From CALITV01 sp964415795 (GTDB taxonomy: Bacteria > UBP6 > UBA1177 > JAKLFG01): a DNA stretch of 64,000 bases. The notes under the pieces are model-generated. The model saw nothing but the letters and a program-made list of their open reading frames with translations, was not told where the DNA came from and ran no database searches. Location of the stretch: positions 139,864-203,863 of the forward strand of contig CAYQBN010000003.1 in NCBI GenBank assembly GCA_964415795.1, given 5' to 3'. Position numbers and translations under genes: made by a program. This document shows, piece after piece, positions 43,672-52,052 of the stretch. The stretch's first letter is position 1, and each line of letters begins with the position of its first letter.

Positions 43672-45047
43672 AGATACCGAAGAACACCGACATCGCTCTG
43701 TTGCTCATCGGCCTTTTCCTCTACTTCGGCTATCTCATCATAGCGGTCTTCGTCCTGCGAAGAGGCTACGAATACGGACTTTATCTTTTCTCTCCGCTCT
43801 ACCTCTACACGCTTGGCCGTGTCCTCAGCGCCCGCATCAAGAAGATGTCCTTCCTCCTCGCCGTCCATCTCACCATTCCCTTCTTCGCATCGGTGTATCT
43901 CTCTTTCATTGGTGCCGCACCGGTGTGGGAAGTCAGCGGTTTTCTTCCTCTCCCACTCCTTCTCTCGTTCTCTTTCAAATCCGAGAAAAGCAGTTCGCCT
44001 CTCTTCACCTCGCTATTGCTCCCCGTGTACGCGATATTTTTCGGTCTCCTCTCGTTTTTCACCGTGGTCAACTATTTGTCGCACCGATCGGTCGTTTCCT
44101 CTCTTCAACTGACGATCTCCCTCTACTCACCCGCGATCGTGGCCTCGACCACGGTGGTCTTTTTCCGCCTTATCCTCGAAACGGCCGCGCTCAACCTCGT
44201 TCTCAACGATTTCCGCCTCTTCATCCATGGCGCCCGGATACGCCGCCTCATTTTCGACTCTCCCCGGTTTCTCTCTCTTGCGCAGGCTCACTTCGCAGGG
44301 ATCATCACAGCAGAGGGGGTATCGCGGGAGGAGTTCCTCAAGAAGGTGAACGCCCTCAACAAGGAATTCTCCTCTTCGAGCGAGAATAGCGACATCATGC
44401 GACGCGACGCGAAGTTCAGCCGTACCATGTCCGATGGAACCGAACTGACCCTAGGAACGCTCTATCTTCTCCTCAAAAAGGAACGATTCTCGGCGGAACG
44501 GCTGGCCCTTCCGCCGAATTTCGAGACGAAATCGTATGTCGCACTCGCCGAGAACCGTCGCATCCTCGGCTACTATATCGTCGAAAAGTTCGAGCCGGCG
44601 GCGAACAAAACCATGATCGCCGTCCTCAAGGAACGCTATGGCATCGAAACGGTCATCATCGGCGACGGGAATGATATGTTTCCCGGAACCACCCGAGTCT
44701 CTTCTCTTTCCGAAATCATGCTCTCCCATGAGGATCTCCTTATAACCGAAACGCCCCCCGATCGTCCACTTCCCTGTATCGTAGCCTTGTGGGGCGCCCA
44801 ACGAAGCGACGCATGTGACCTCTTCATCGTCGAACCGGCGCTTCTCAACATCATGAAACTGATGTCGGTCCTCAACACGGTGCGCCCGCGTCTCTACCGC
44901 TCCGTGGCGGTCACCTCGCTTCCCCTTCTCCTGCCGTTGTTCCTTTCGATCTACGGAATCAACCTTCCGCAGATAAACGCCATAGCAATCATGTTCCTCA
45001 TGGTACTGACGATCACACAGGCCTTCCGGAGCGTGAAGAACGATTAG
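43668..45047 (+). CDS. Membrane protein resembling a catalytically dead P1B-type ATPase
   Basis: The 459-residue protein matches the second half of CopA-like ATPases segment by segment, but every catalytic motif is changed. The metal-site helix reads LTISLYSPAIVAS at 148-160 where CPC is expected. The segment before the phosphorylation site is kept (LNDFRLFIHGARIRRLIFD) but DKTGT is DSPRF (D197). An N-domain-like stretch (DGTELTLGTLYLLLKKE) and a P-domain-like strand (RRILGYYIVEKFEPAANKTM) follow. GDGxNDxP is absent, and the final helices keep the CopA order with an end like LTITQAFRSV. About four helices precede the metal helix, and there is no N-terminal metal-binding domain. It is ATGA-coupled to the TPR lipoprotein and converges with trxB, overlapping by 4 bases. 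Confidence 0.65.
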   Translation: MKIPKNTDIALLLIGLFLYFGYLIIAVFVLRRGYEYGLYLFSPLYLYTLGRVLSARIKKMSFLLAVHLTIPFFASVYLSFIGAAPVWEVSGFLPLPLLLSFSFKSEKSSSPLFTSLLLPVYAIFFGLLSFFTVVNYLSHRSVVSSLQLTISLYSPAIVASTTVVFFRLILETAALNLVLNDFRLFIHGARIRRLIFDSPRFLSLAQAHFAGIITAEGVSREEFLKKVNALNKEFSSSSENSDIMRRDAKFSRTMSDGTELTLGTLYLLLKKERFSAERLALPPNFETKSYVALAENRRILGYYIVEKFEPAANKTMIAVLKERYGIETVIIGDGNDMFPGTTRVSSLSEIMLSHEDLLITETPPDRPLPCIVALWGAQRSDACDLFIVEPALLNIMKLMSVLNTVRPRLYRSVAVTSLPLLLPLFLSIYGINLPQINAIAIMFLMVLTITQAFRSVKND

Positions 45048-45961
45048 TGACCCGCAAGATACCGCTCGGCGGCGGTGGCGGCCATGGCACCGTCGCCGAT
45101 CGCGGTCGCGACCTGATAGACGACTTTTTCGACCACATCGCCTGCGGCGAAGAGACCCGGCGTGCCAGTGGTGCCATCGGGGTTGAGCAGGATGCGACCT
45201 GACGGCGAAAGGCGGACGAACGGCTTCACCGGATCCACCTGTGGGATATAGCCGACGAAGATGAAGACACCGTCAAAGGGATGTTCGTTCACCTCGCCGG
45301 TCTTCACGTTCTTCACCGTAACCGACTCGACGAAATCCTTGCCGCTTATGCGTTCGACGACGCTGTCGAGTAAAAGTCTTATTTTCGGATGTTTCCGTAC
45401 TTCTTCTTGGATAATTTTTTCGGCGCGGAACTCGGTACGGCGGTGGATGATAACAACTTCCGCAGCGAAGCGCGTAAGGTAGAGCGCTTCCTTGAGCGAC
45501 GAATCGCCGCCACCGACCACCGCAACGCGAAGGTTACGATAGAATGCGCCGTCGCACACGGCGCAGTAGGAGACACCGCGCCCGGTAAACTCCATCTCTC
45601 CCGGCACGCCGAGCCGTCGCGGCGTCGATCCGGCCGCCCAAATGACGCTCCGCGCCGTGACATCGCCATTGTCGGTTCGCACGAGAAAACCATCCGCATT
45701 CTTTTCGATGATCTTTACCTCCCCCATCTTGATACCGGCACCGAACTTTTCGACCTGCTTCACCATGAGTTCCGAAAGTTCGCCTCCCGAGATACTCTCG
45801 AAACCGGGAACATTCTCGAGCTTGTCGGTAAGCGCCATAAGACCGCCTGCGACTCCCTTTTCGATGATGACGACCTTGAGCATCGCACGCCCGGCATAAA
45901 TGGCCGCCGTAAGACCTGCCGGACCACCGCCGACTATAGCGATGTCGTAGCGCGTAGACAT
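45044..45961 (-). CDS. trxB: Thioredoxin reductase
   Basis: The 305-residue flavoprotein reduces thioredoxin with NADPH. It has the FAD-binding GGGPAGLTAA at 11-20, the redox-active pair C133-A-V-C136 (SYCAVCDGAFY) and the NAD(P)H motif VVGGGDSSLKEALYL. The HRR-type NADPH-phosphate motif IIHRRTEFRAEK supports NADPH use. The second FAD motif is GLFAAGDVVEK. The start has SD-like GGGGG. It lies 41 bases after argF on the same strand, so it is probably co-transcribed with it. Confidence 0.96.
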   Translation of the reverse strand: MSTRYDIAIVGGGPAGLTAAIYAGRAMLKVVIIEKGVAGGLMALTDKLENVPGFESISGGELSELMVKQVEKFGAGIKMGEVKIIEKNADGFLVRTDNGDVTARSVIWAAGSTPRRLGVPGEMEFTGRGVSYCAVCDGAFYRNLRVAVVGGGDSSLKEALYLTRFAAEVVIIHRRTEFRAEKIIQEEVRKHPKIRLLLDSVVERISGKDFVESVTVKNVKTGEVNEHPFDGVFIFVGYIPQVDPVKPFVRLSPSGRILLNPDGTTGTPGLFAAGDVVEKVVYQVATAIGDGAMAATAAERYLAGH

Positions 45962-46002
45962 GACAACCCCCTCTGCGTTAATCAGGAATGGATTGGTGCG
46001 GC

Positions 46003-47001
46003 CTATTTCCCTATCGTCGCCACCATGACCGCCTTGATGGTGTGAAGACGGTTTTCCGCTTCGTCGAAGACCTTTGAATGCTTAGAGCGGAAAACCTCGT
46101 CGCTCACCTCCATCTCCTTAAGCCCGTACTTTTCATAGATCTCCTTGCCGATCTTCGTCTCGGTATCGTGGAACGAAGGAAGGCAGTGGAGGAAGATGAC
46201 CTCTGGATTGCCGGTCTTCTTGAGGAGGTCCATCGTGACCTGATACTTCTTCAGGAGTTTTATCCGTTCGCCGAAGAGATGCTCTTCTCCCATCGAAACC
46301 CACACATCGGTATAGATGGCATCTGCCCCCTTGACCGCCTTCGCCGGGTCCTCGATGAGCTCTATCTTCGCTCCGGTCTCCTTGGCGACCTTGTTCATCT
46401 CATCGACGAGCTTCTTATCGGGGAAGAGCGCTTTGGGCGCACAGGCGACGAAGTGCATCCCCATCTTAGCGCACGCGATGACGAAGGAGTTCCCCATATT
46501 GTTACGGGCATCGCCCATATACACCAGTTTTACTTTGTTCAACGGCTTCGCCACATGCTCTTCTATCGTCATGAAATCGGCAAGTATCTGCGTCGGGTGT
46601 TCGATATCGGTGAGACCGTTCCACACCGGGACACCGCTGTACTTGGCAAGCGCCTCTACCGTCTCCTGCTTGTAACCCCGGAACTCTATGCCATCATAGA
46701 AACGGCCCAGAACCTTGGCCGTGTCCTCGATGGATTCCTTTTTCCCCATCTGGCTGTCGTTCTGTCCGAGAAATGTGACATGGCCACCCTCGTCGAGCAC
46801 TGCGACCTCAAAGGCGCACCGCGTCCGCGTCGAGGTTTTCTCGAACAGGAGCACCACATTCTTTCCCTCGAGCAGATCACCCTTTATTCCGGCGCGCTTC
46901 TTCGCTTTGAGATCGTGTGATAGATCGAGCAGATAGCGTATCTCCTCAGGAGTGAAATCTTTGAGCGACAGGAAACTTCTTCCTTTCAGATTCACCGGCA
47001 T
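46003..47001 (-). CDS. argF: Ornithine carbamoyltransferase
   Basis: The enzyme makes citrulline from ornithine and carbamoyl phosphate. The 332-residue product has the carbamoyl-phosphate site FEKTSTRTRCAFEVA, the HPTQILADFMTI motif, the ornithine-binding DVWVSMGEE and the HCLP loop (FLHCLPSFHD). The SD AAGGAGG is strong. The sequence does not say whether it works in arginine synthesis (ArgF) or deiminase fermentation (ArcB); no arcA or arcC neighbour is present. The promoter region contains TTGATT and TATAAT boxes. Confidence 0.95.
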   Translation of the reverse strand: MPVNLKGRSFLSLKDFTPEEIRYLLDLSHDLKAKKRAGIKGDLLEGKNVVLLFEKTSTRTRCAFEVAVLDEGGHVTFLGQNDSQMGKKESIEDTAKVLGRFYDGIEFRGYKQETVEALAKYSGVPVWNGLTDIEHPTQILADFMTIEEHVAKPLNKVKLVYMGDARNNMGNSFVIACAKMGMHFVACAPKALFPDKKLVDEMNKVAKETGAKIELIEDPAKAVKGADAIYTDVWVSMGEEHLFGERIKLLKKYQVTMDLLKKTGNPEVIFLHCLPSFHDTETKIGKEIYEKYGLKEMEVSDEVFRSKHSKVFDEAENRLHTIKAVMVATIGK

Positions 47002-47052
47002 GACAACCTCCTTTTTTCATATGGTTTCAACTCTCGCCTACGAAACGAGGCG

Positions 47053-47080
47053 ATTATACGATGAGGGTCGGTGAAATCAA
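47053..47080 (-). promoter_or_regulatory. Promoter of argF-trxB
   Basis: On the minus strand -35 TTGATT (47075-47080), a 16-base spacer and a perfect -10 TATAAT (47053-47058). Confidence 0.75.
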
Positions 47081-47149
47081 ATTTTCAACGGCAACGATGG
47101 TGACAAGAAGAAACGCTTTCAAAAAATCTTTCAAAGTGGACGGATAACA

Positions 47150-47178
47150 TTGATTCTCAATGAATCTCACATTATTTT
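47150..47178 (+). promoter_or_regulatory. Promoter and overlapping inverted repeat upstream of the ATP-grasp gene
   Basis: TTGATT (47150-47155), a 17-base spacer and TATTTT (47173-47178) form a candidate promoter with a leader of about 85 bases. The inverted repeat GATTC-TCAAT-GAATC (47152-47166) overlaps the -35 box and could be an operator. Nothing else is recognised in the 266-base argF to ATP-grasp interval. Confidence 0.45.
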
Positions 47179-47267
47179 ATTCTTATGAGAAGGTGATGGC
47201 GGTGTCGGCGCGAACGGCACCGATGTGTTTGCGTTGAGAGGGAACGAGAGGCGGGAACGGGAAATAT

Positions 47268-48317
47268 ATGCATAAGGTCGATACCGTGATCCCATCGCTG
47301 GTATCCGAGAAAAGATCGACCTTTTTCCCCGTCATCATTCTTCACAACATAGACCCACGCTGGACAGAGCGTGAGACAAAGCAAGTGCTCGCCGATGTGC
47401 GTACCATGCGAGAGGCGCTCTCGGCAGAAGGGCATTCGGTCACCGATCTCCCGGTGACATCTCCGGACATCGAAAGCCTTCTCCGCCCTTATCACCCCAA
47501 GGATCATATTGTTCTCAATTGGTGTGAAGAACTCCCCGGTCAGCCGAAGAGCGAAGTCGAAGTGGCGGCGTTCCTCGAGGCAAGCGGCTACATTTATACC
47601 GGCTCCTCACCGGAGGTGCTTGCACTCTCTTATGACAAGGTAGCGATCAAGGAGATACTCGAACGGCACAAGGTTCTCACCCCGGAAGGGAGAATACTCT
47701 CCGTCACTGATGCGGAGCGATGGAACCGCTTTCCCGCGATCGTCAAACCGGCACGGGAACATGGCAGCATTAGCCTCACCCCGGATTCGGTGGTGACCTC
47801 CGCAGCTGAACTCCACCAACAGATATCTCGCATCGAAAGATCTTATCGCCAACCGGCTCTCGTCGAAGACTTCATCGAGGGGCGTGAACTGCATGTGACG
47901 ATCTGCGGCAACGATCAGATCGAGGTCCTACCTCCCGTCGAAATGGACTTTGCTGCGTTCGGTGAGGTACGAAGGCACCTGTGCACCTACGACGCAAAAT
48001 ACTCTCCTGGATCAGAAGACTTCGAGAAAATAGAGCTTATCGTTCCGGCGATACTCGACCCGGCGACGAGAAAACACATAGAGAACACGGCAATCACATG
48101 CTATCGGGCCATTGGATGCCGCGATTATGCCCGCATCGACATGCGTCTACGCGGCAACGATCTCTATGTGCTTGATGTGAACCCGAACGCCGACCTGAGC
48201 CCCGATACGAGCACTGCGCTCATCGCGGCTCACTGTGGCATCTCCTATGGAAGATTCGTCAGCTTCATCGTCAATCTCGCCGCGCGTCGTCACCCGGTCT
48301 TCGGGGATCGTTCGTGA
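47268..48317 (+). CDS. D-alanine-D-alanine ligase-like ATP-grasp protein
   Basis: The 349-residue protein has a preATP-grasp region (PVIILHNIDPRWTERETKQV, IVLNWCEELPGQPKSEVEV) and an ATP-grasp domain of the Ddl family. The Ddl-like pattern is visible: LEASGYIYTGSSPEVLALSY then DKVAIKEIL; the ATP Lys in FPAIVKPAREHGS; FIEGRELHVTICGN; and CRDYARIDMRLRG with VLDVNPNADLS for Mg binding. The N-terminal half is unlike canonical Ddl, so an amino-acid or peptide ligase other than cell-wall D-Ala-D-Ala is likely. The substrate is unknown. Confidence 0.82.
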   Translation: MHKVDTVIPSLVSEKRSTFFPVIILHNIDPRWTERETKQVLADVRTMREALSAEGHSVTDLPVTSPDIESLLRPYHPKDHIVLNWCEELPGQPKSEVEVAAFLEASGYIYTGSSPEVLALSYDKVAIKEILERHKVLTPEGRILSVTDAERWNRFPAIVKPAREHGSISLTPDSVVTSAAELHQQISRIERSYRQPALVEDFIEGRELHVTICGNDQIEVLPPVEMDFAAFGEVRRHLCTYDAKYSPGSEDFEKIELIVPAILDPATRKHIENTAITCYRAIGCRDYARIDMRLRGNDLYVLDVNPNADLSPDTSTALIAAHCGISYGRFVSFIVNLAARRHPVFGDRS

Positions 48318-48338
48318 CCGTTCTCCCATAACGGGATG

Positions 48339-48367
48339 TTGCATCCGTCACATCACTGTGTTATGTT
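48339..48367 (+). promoter_or_regulatory. Promoter of the small lipoprotein gene
   Basis: TTGCAT (48339-48344), a 17-base spacer and TATGTT (48362-48367), with the start codon 45 bases later. Confidence 0.5.
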
Positions 48368-48411
48368 TAGACTGTTCGATATCGTTACTTCCCTGTTTCA
48401 TGGAGGATCGC

Positions 48412-49191
48412 ATGAACAAATGGTCGTTACTTTTGTGCCTTACTTTTCTCTTCGTCGCGTGTAAAGACGGAGGCACCACCGGTTCCCTCGACACCGTAAC
48501 ACCTCCCGATGACGACGGCGACTTGTTTCCCGACGATATCGGAGCCCCCGACACGGAATGGTCCACCGACGATGCCATGACCGATGGCGATGTCGTGACC
48601 GATGGCGATGCCGATATCCAGTTACCGGACCCCGGTTTTCCCGACAACGAATCGACGGATAGCCCGTCATGGCCGGACGACACGGAACCCGACGATAACC
48701 TTTCCGACAACGCGATACAACCGGATAATGACAACGAGGATGATCCGCTTCGCCTCTACAAGTCAGGCTCACGGATACGCGCTCGTTTCGGCGAAACGCC
48801 CGATGGCGCCAAACAGTTCATCGGATGGTACGACAGCCAACTCTCCATAAACTGCCTGTTCGCGGAGACAAGCGAAGGGATCTTCCGGTGCGTTCCCGCT
48901 CCACTTCTCTATGCCGCTCTCTACGCCGATGCCGCATGCGCCTCCCCCCTATTCATGGTAGCATCAGACTGCGGGACGGTCGCCGATTGGGGGATGAGCA
49001 CCGACGAATGCGGACGACCGCACCGCATCTTCAGGCGGGGAACGATCTACACCGATACCGTTGCCTATGCAAGATCGAACGGGACCTGTACGCAAACGTC
49101 CCTGTCGTACTACACCGGCACCACCTTTTACACCGCCGGGCAAGAATACCCGTTGTCAAACTTCCAAACAATGACCATATACATTGAATAG
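48412..49191 (+). CDS. Lipoprotein with acidic stalk and small Cys-containing domain
   Basis: The ATG at 48412 is set by SD GGAGG (48402-48406) and the lipobox FLFVAC. The 259-residue product has an Asp/Pro-rich stalk of about 100 residues. A compact domain follows (LYKSGSRIRARFGETPDGAK, ADAACASPLFMVASDCG, HRIFRRGTIYTDTVAYARS) with four or more cysteines and several aromatic residues. I know no function for it. Its stalk resembles those of the lipoproteins at 10-16.5 kb. Confidence 0.75.
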   Translation: MNKWSLLLCLTFLFVACKDGGTTGSLDTVTPPDDDGDLFPDDIGAPDTEWSTDDAMTDGDVVTDGDADIQLPDPGFPDNESTDSPSWPDDTEPDDNLSDNAIQPDNDNEDDPLRLYKSGSRIRARFGETPDGAKQFIGWYDSQLSINCLFAETSEGIFRCVPAPLLYAALYADAACASPLFMVASDCGTVADWGMSTDECGRPHRIFRRGTIYTDTVAYARSNGTCTQTSLSYYTGTTFYTAGQEYPLSNFQTMTIYIE

Positions 49192-49218
49192 CCAAACTCG
49201 AACGGTCGTCGCCCTGTC

Positions 49219-51597
49219 TCAGAAATCGTCGCAATTCAAGAATGTTCCCGAAGCGGTGAAACATATGCATTCATCGGTAGTAGGCCAATAGATGCCTAGA
49301 GAGGAAGGATCGGATGTCAGATGCATGGTACCGAACATCCGGAGATCCTCTCCCGCCGAGAAAGAGTCGTTGTCGATATAGCAGGGAAGAAGCGAAGATC
49401 CCGGTTCTGCGGTATCCCGTGCCGCCACAAAACACTTCTTGTAGTAGGATTCGCCATCCTTGACCTTCTGGGTATACCGGTGAATGCTGAAATAGAAGGC
49501 ATCGTCCGCAGTGAGCGTCTGTGTCCCCGACTCCTTGGCCCCAAGCAATGCGGGGATCGGCACGATGAGTTCGGCGGCGTCGAAAGCGTAGGTGAGAGCA
49601 TCGATCGTCTCCATGTGACCGAAGCTTTGCGCGACGATGACCTCCGTCCCTAGCCCATTATCGGTGCGAATGATGTAGCTGTTGAACGAATCGCCATCGA
49701 ACGGTTGCCCGGCAAAGACGATTTCGTGTTCTGCCGCGGCGCTTTCCGGCGAGGGGTCGCTCGCCGCATTGATGGGGCCGACGAACCGAATATGCGCATA
49801 AGAGTCGCCACCGTCGGTAAAATAACCCTGCGTGACGGGACACCCGAACGAATCTTCAATGGTCTCGCAGGGAATCGTTTGCCCGGCAGCATCATAACAA
49901 ATGCATCGTTGCTCATCGGGGATATCGGAGGTAAGCGGAATGCGAGCGAAAAGACGCACCTCCTCCCCGACACCGAATGCGATGTTCCGTTGGGGGCACA
50001 CCGACACCGCGACCTCTTTCTCTCCGTCTTCCAATGCTGCGAAACAGCGTTTGATCACCCGCTGGGAACCAAGATCGTACCAGTAATCGAAGCGCGACGC
50101 CGCCCCATCGGCGACTTCAAATTCGGTCTGTTCCTGACCAGCGAGCGGCTTCAATGAAGCGAGGGGAAGCGAAAAATTAAAGCGACGCACTTTTATCGGC
50201 CCCGTGTAGTAGCGTTCGACCTCGGGACATTCTTCAATGAAATGGAGCGCGCCGCCCTCCTCATCGTAGAACACATATTCGCCGCAGAAGAGGTTGTCGA
50301 TTCCCAACCCCTCACTGAAATAAAAGTACCCTGCACCGGCCTCCGGAAGAGAATCCTCGATATCATTAATGCGCCCCTTGAATCGTACCGTCTCATAGGG
50401 TGGTTGGCCCGTTGTTGTAATGAAGTCCGGCAAAAAACACTCATCGATCAACGGGGGAACATCCGTTCTCATCACTAGACGGACTATCTCGCGTCGGAAA
50501 AACTCATTATCGCTCACTATCGGGTAGTTTTCCTGTATGGCAACGGCAATCTTTATCTTGGGGAAATAGACGACCTCGCCATTGTAATTGGTCACCGATC
50601 CGTTATGTCCATAACCCTCGCCGGCAATCGGATCGTCGTATAGAAGCACACCAAGTCCGTAGGAGAGATCATCGCCGGCAGGCACGAAGGTAAGCATCTG
50701 GTCGAGCGAAGTGGTGGAAAGGATCCATCCGTTAAAAAGCCGTACGGCGAAATGGGCGATATCACTGACCGGAGCCGCGATGCCGCCATCGGCCCATGCA
50801 GGATTGCCCCCCGTATACGGCTCAAGACTATCGTTCGCGTACAAATGCCCCTCCGCGAGCGTTCCGAGAAGGCCATCTTCCTTTTCGAGGCTCGTCGCCA
50901 CGAATTCCCCTTTGTCGAAGATCTCTTTCTTCAGATAAGCACCAAGAGACGTACCGCTCACTTTCTCCACGATCCGCCCCAAGAGCACATAGTTCGTGTT
51001 GGAATAGGCCCATCCCTCACCCGGCTCGAAATAGCGGGGCATATCGGCTGAGGCGGCTATGATATCCTCTGGTTCCCCCGGCTGGTTGTAATCGCTGATC
51101 CCTGAGGTATGATTGAGAAGCATTCTTATCGTTATCCGGTCGGCTTCCGGGTAAGCAGGATACCATTTTGCAAGAGGATCCTCCAAATGTATCTTTTGCT
51201 GTTCACTCAAACGAAGTACTGCCGCAGCGACAAACATCTTGGTAATACTTGCGATACGAAAAAGATGAGCCGGCACCAACTCCGTTTCCTGCGTTACATT
51301 GTTCTTGCCTTCCGCAATAGCGATACGCCAATCGACCCGGCGGTCATCAATGCTGACCGCCACACCGGCCCCATTCGTGAATAGAAGGTGCTCCCGCATG
51401 AGCACGCGGACCCCTTCTTCCGTCGCTGAGTAGTCGAGGTCCAGATCGGGAGAGACCTCGGATTCCACTGACAAGTCGCTTTCCGGGAAAACGATATCGC
51501 TGTCCACCTTTCCCCTCGAATCATGGCAAGAAATGAGGCATGAAGACGCCATCAAGATCCCTCCCCAGAGGAACCGCATCACACGCCATTGTTCCAT
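49219..51597 (-). CDS. Beta-lactamase/DD-peptidase-like serine hydrolase lipoprotein with duplicated C-terminal module
   Basis: The start at 51597 has SD GGAG; the lipobox is LISC (Cys24). After a short acidic stalk, a class C beta-lactamase/DD-peptidase-type domain (about 60-380) shows S117-x-x-K120 (ASITK), YSN at 198-200 (WAYSNTNYVLLG) and HNGS in place of KTG. These are the three catalytic elements of the superfamily (EstB, PBP4* and relatives). The C-terminal half holds two similar Cys-containing units (VIKRCFAALEDGEKEVAVSV ... CICYDAAGQTIPC and YKKCFVAARD ... CICFTASGTFLNC), probably binding modules. It is likely a secreted peptidase or esterase on the surface. A TATAAT box lies at 51630-51635 with no clear -35. 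Confidence 0.85.
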   Translation of the reverse strand: MEQWRVMRFLWGGILMASSCLISCHDSRGKVDSDIVFPESDLSVESEVSPDLDLDYSATEEGVRVLMREHLLFTNGAGVAVSIDDRRVDWRIAIAEGKNNVTQETELVPAHLFRIASITKMFVAAAVLRLSEQQKIHLEDPLAKWYPAYPEADRITIRMLLNHTSGISDYNQPGEPEDIIAASADMPRYFEPGEGWAYSNTNYVLLGRIVEKVSGTSLGAYLKKEIFDKGEFVATSLEKEDGLLGTLAEGHLYANDSLEPYTGGNPAWADGGIAAPVSDIAHFAVRLFNGWILSTTSLDQMLTFVPAGDDLSYGLGVLLYDDPIAGEGYGHNGSVTNYNGEVVYFPKIKIAVAIQENYPIVSDNEFFRREIVRLVMRTDVPPLIDECFLPDFITTTGQPPYETVRFKGRINDIEDSLPEAGAGYFYFSEGLGIDNLFCGEYVFYDEEGGALHFIEECPEVERYYTGPIKVRRFNFSLPLASLKPLAGQEQTEFEVADGAASRFDYWYDLGSQRVIKRCFAALEDGEKEVAVSVCPQRNIAFGVGEEVRLFARIPLTSDIPDEQRCICYDAAGQTIPCETIEDSFGCPVTQGYFTDGGDSYAHIRFVGPINAASDPSPESAAAEHEIVFAGQPFDGDSFNSYIIRTDNGLGTEVIVAQSFGHMETIDALTYAFDAAELIVPIPALLGAKESGTQTLTADDAFYFSIHRYTQKVKDGESYYKKCFVAARDTAEPGSSLLPCYIDNDSFSAGEDLRMFGTMHLTSDPSSLGIYWPTTDECICFTASGTFLNCDDF

Positions 51598-51748
51598 GCT
51601 TTTCTCCTTCACCGGCATTTGACGAACTTATTATAGTTACGGCGTCATCGAACACCAGCATTTTGAGCACCCGTGATATTTTTGAAACTTCTCGCCACCC
51701 CCTTTTGTCACAACAAGTGAAGACCGGGTAAAGAGAGGAGGCATTCCG

Positions 51749-51904
51749 ATGGAACTGGTCTACCGGATTCTCACAGTGGTTGTGTTTTTTGCTCTCTTCT
51801 TGGTCGTGTGCTTTCTTACCGACACTCTTATCCGCTTCGACCACCAGACGACTCGTTCATCCAGTGAGATCGCCCTCGTTCCTTCAAGCACTAACCTTCC
51901 GTGA
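51749..51904 (+). CDS. Small single-pass membrane protein (51 residues)
   Basis: A short frame with a strong SD (GAGGAGG, 7 bases before the ATG) encodes MELVYRILTVVVFFALFLVV followed by a polar tail ending in STNLP. One hydrophobic segment (about residues 5-24) suggests membrane insertion with a cytoplasmic or external tail. It lies between the divergent serine-hydrolase gene and the sigma factor gene. Known small proteins of this size serve as regulators or assembly factors; no family is recognised. Confidence 0.6.
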   Translation: MELVYRILTVVVFFALFLVVCFLTDTLIRFDHQTTRSSSEIALVPSSTNLP

Positions 51905-51932
51905 TCTAAGGGATATTTCTTGTTCCCCCGCT

Positions 51933-51960
51933 TTGCAAGCGTTCACAAGTGTGATAGAAT
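51933..51960 (+). promoter_or_regulatory. Promoter with embedded inverted repeat upstream of the sigma factor
   Basis: TTGCAA (51933-51938), a 16-base spacer and TAGAAT (51955-51960). The spacer contains TCACA-AG-TGTGA (51943-51954), a perfect 5-base inverted repeat directly before the -10 box, where a repressor could block transcription. Nothing else is recognised in the rest of the 148-base interval. Confidence 0.55.
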
Positions 51961-52052
51961 GGAATGATTATTTCATGGGATGAGAGTTGCGAGGTTTCCG
52001 CGACACTTTTCCCTGTAATGTTGTCAAATGAACAGATAGGGGTTGTTCCGAT

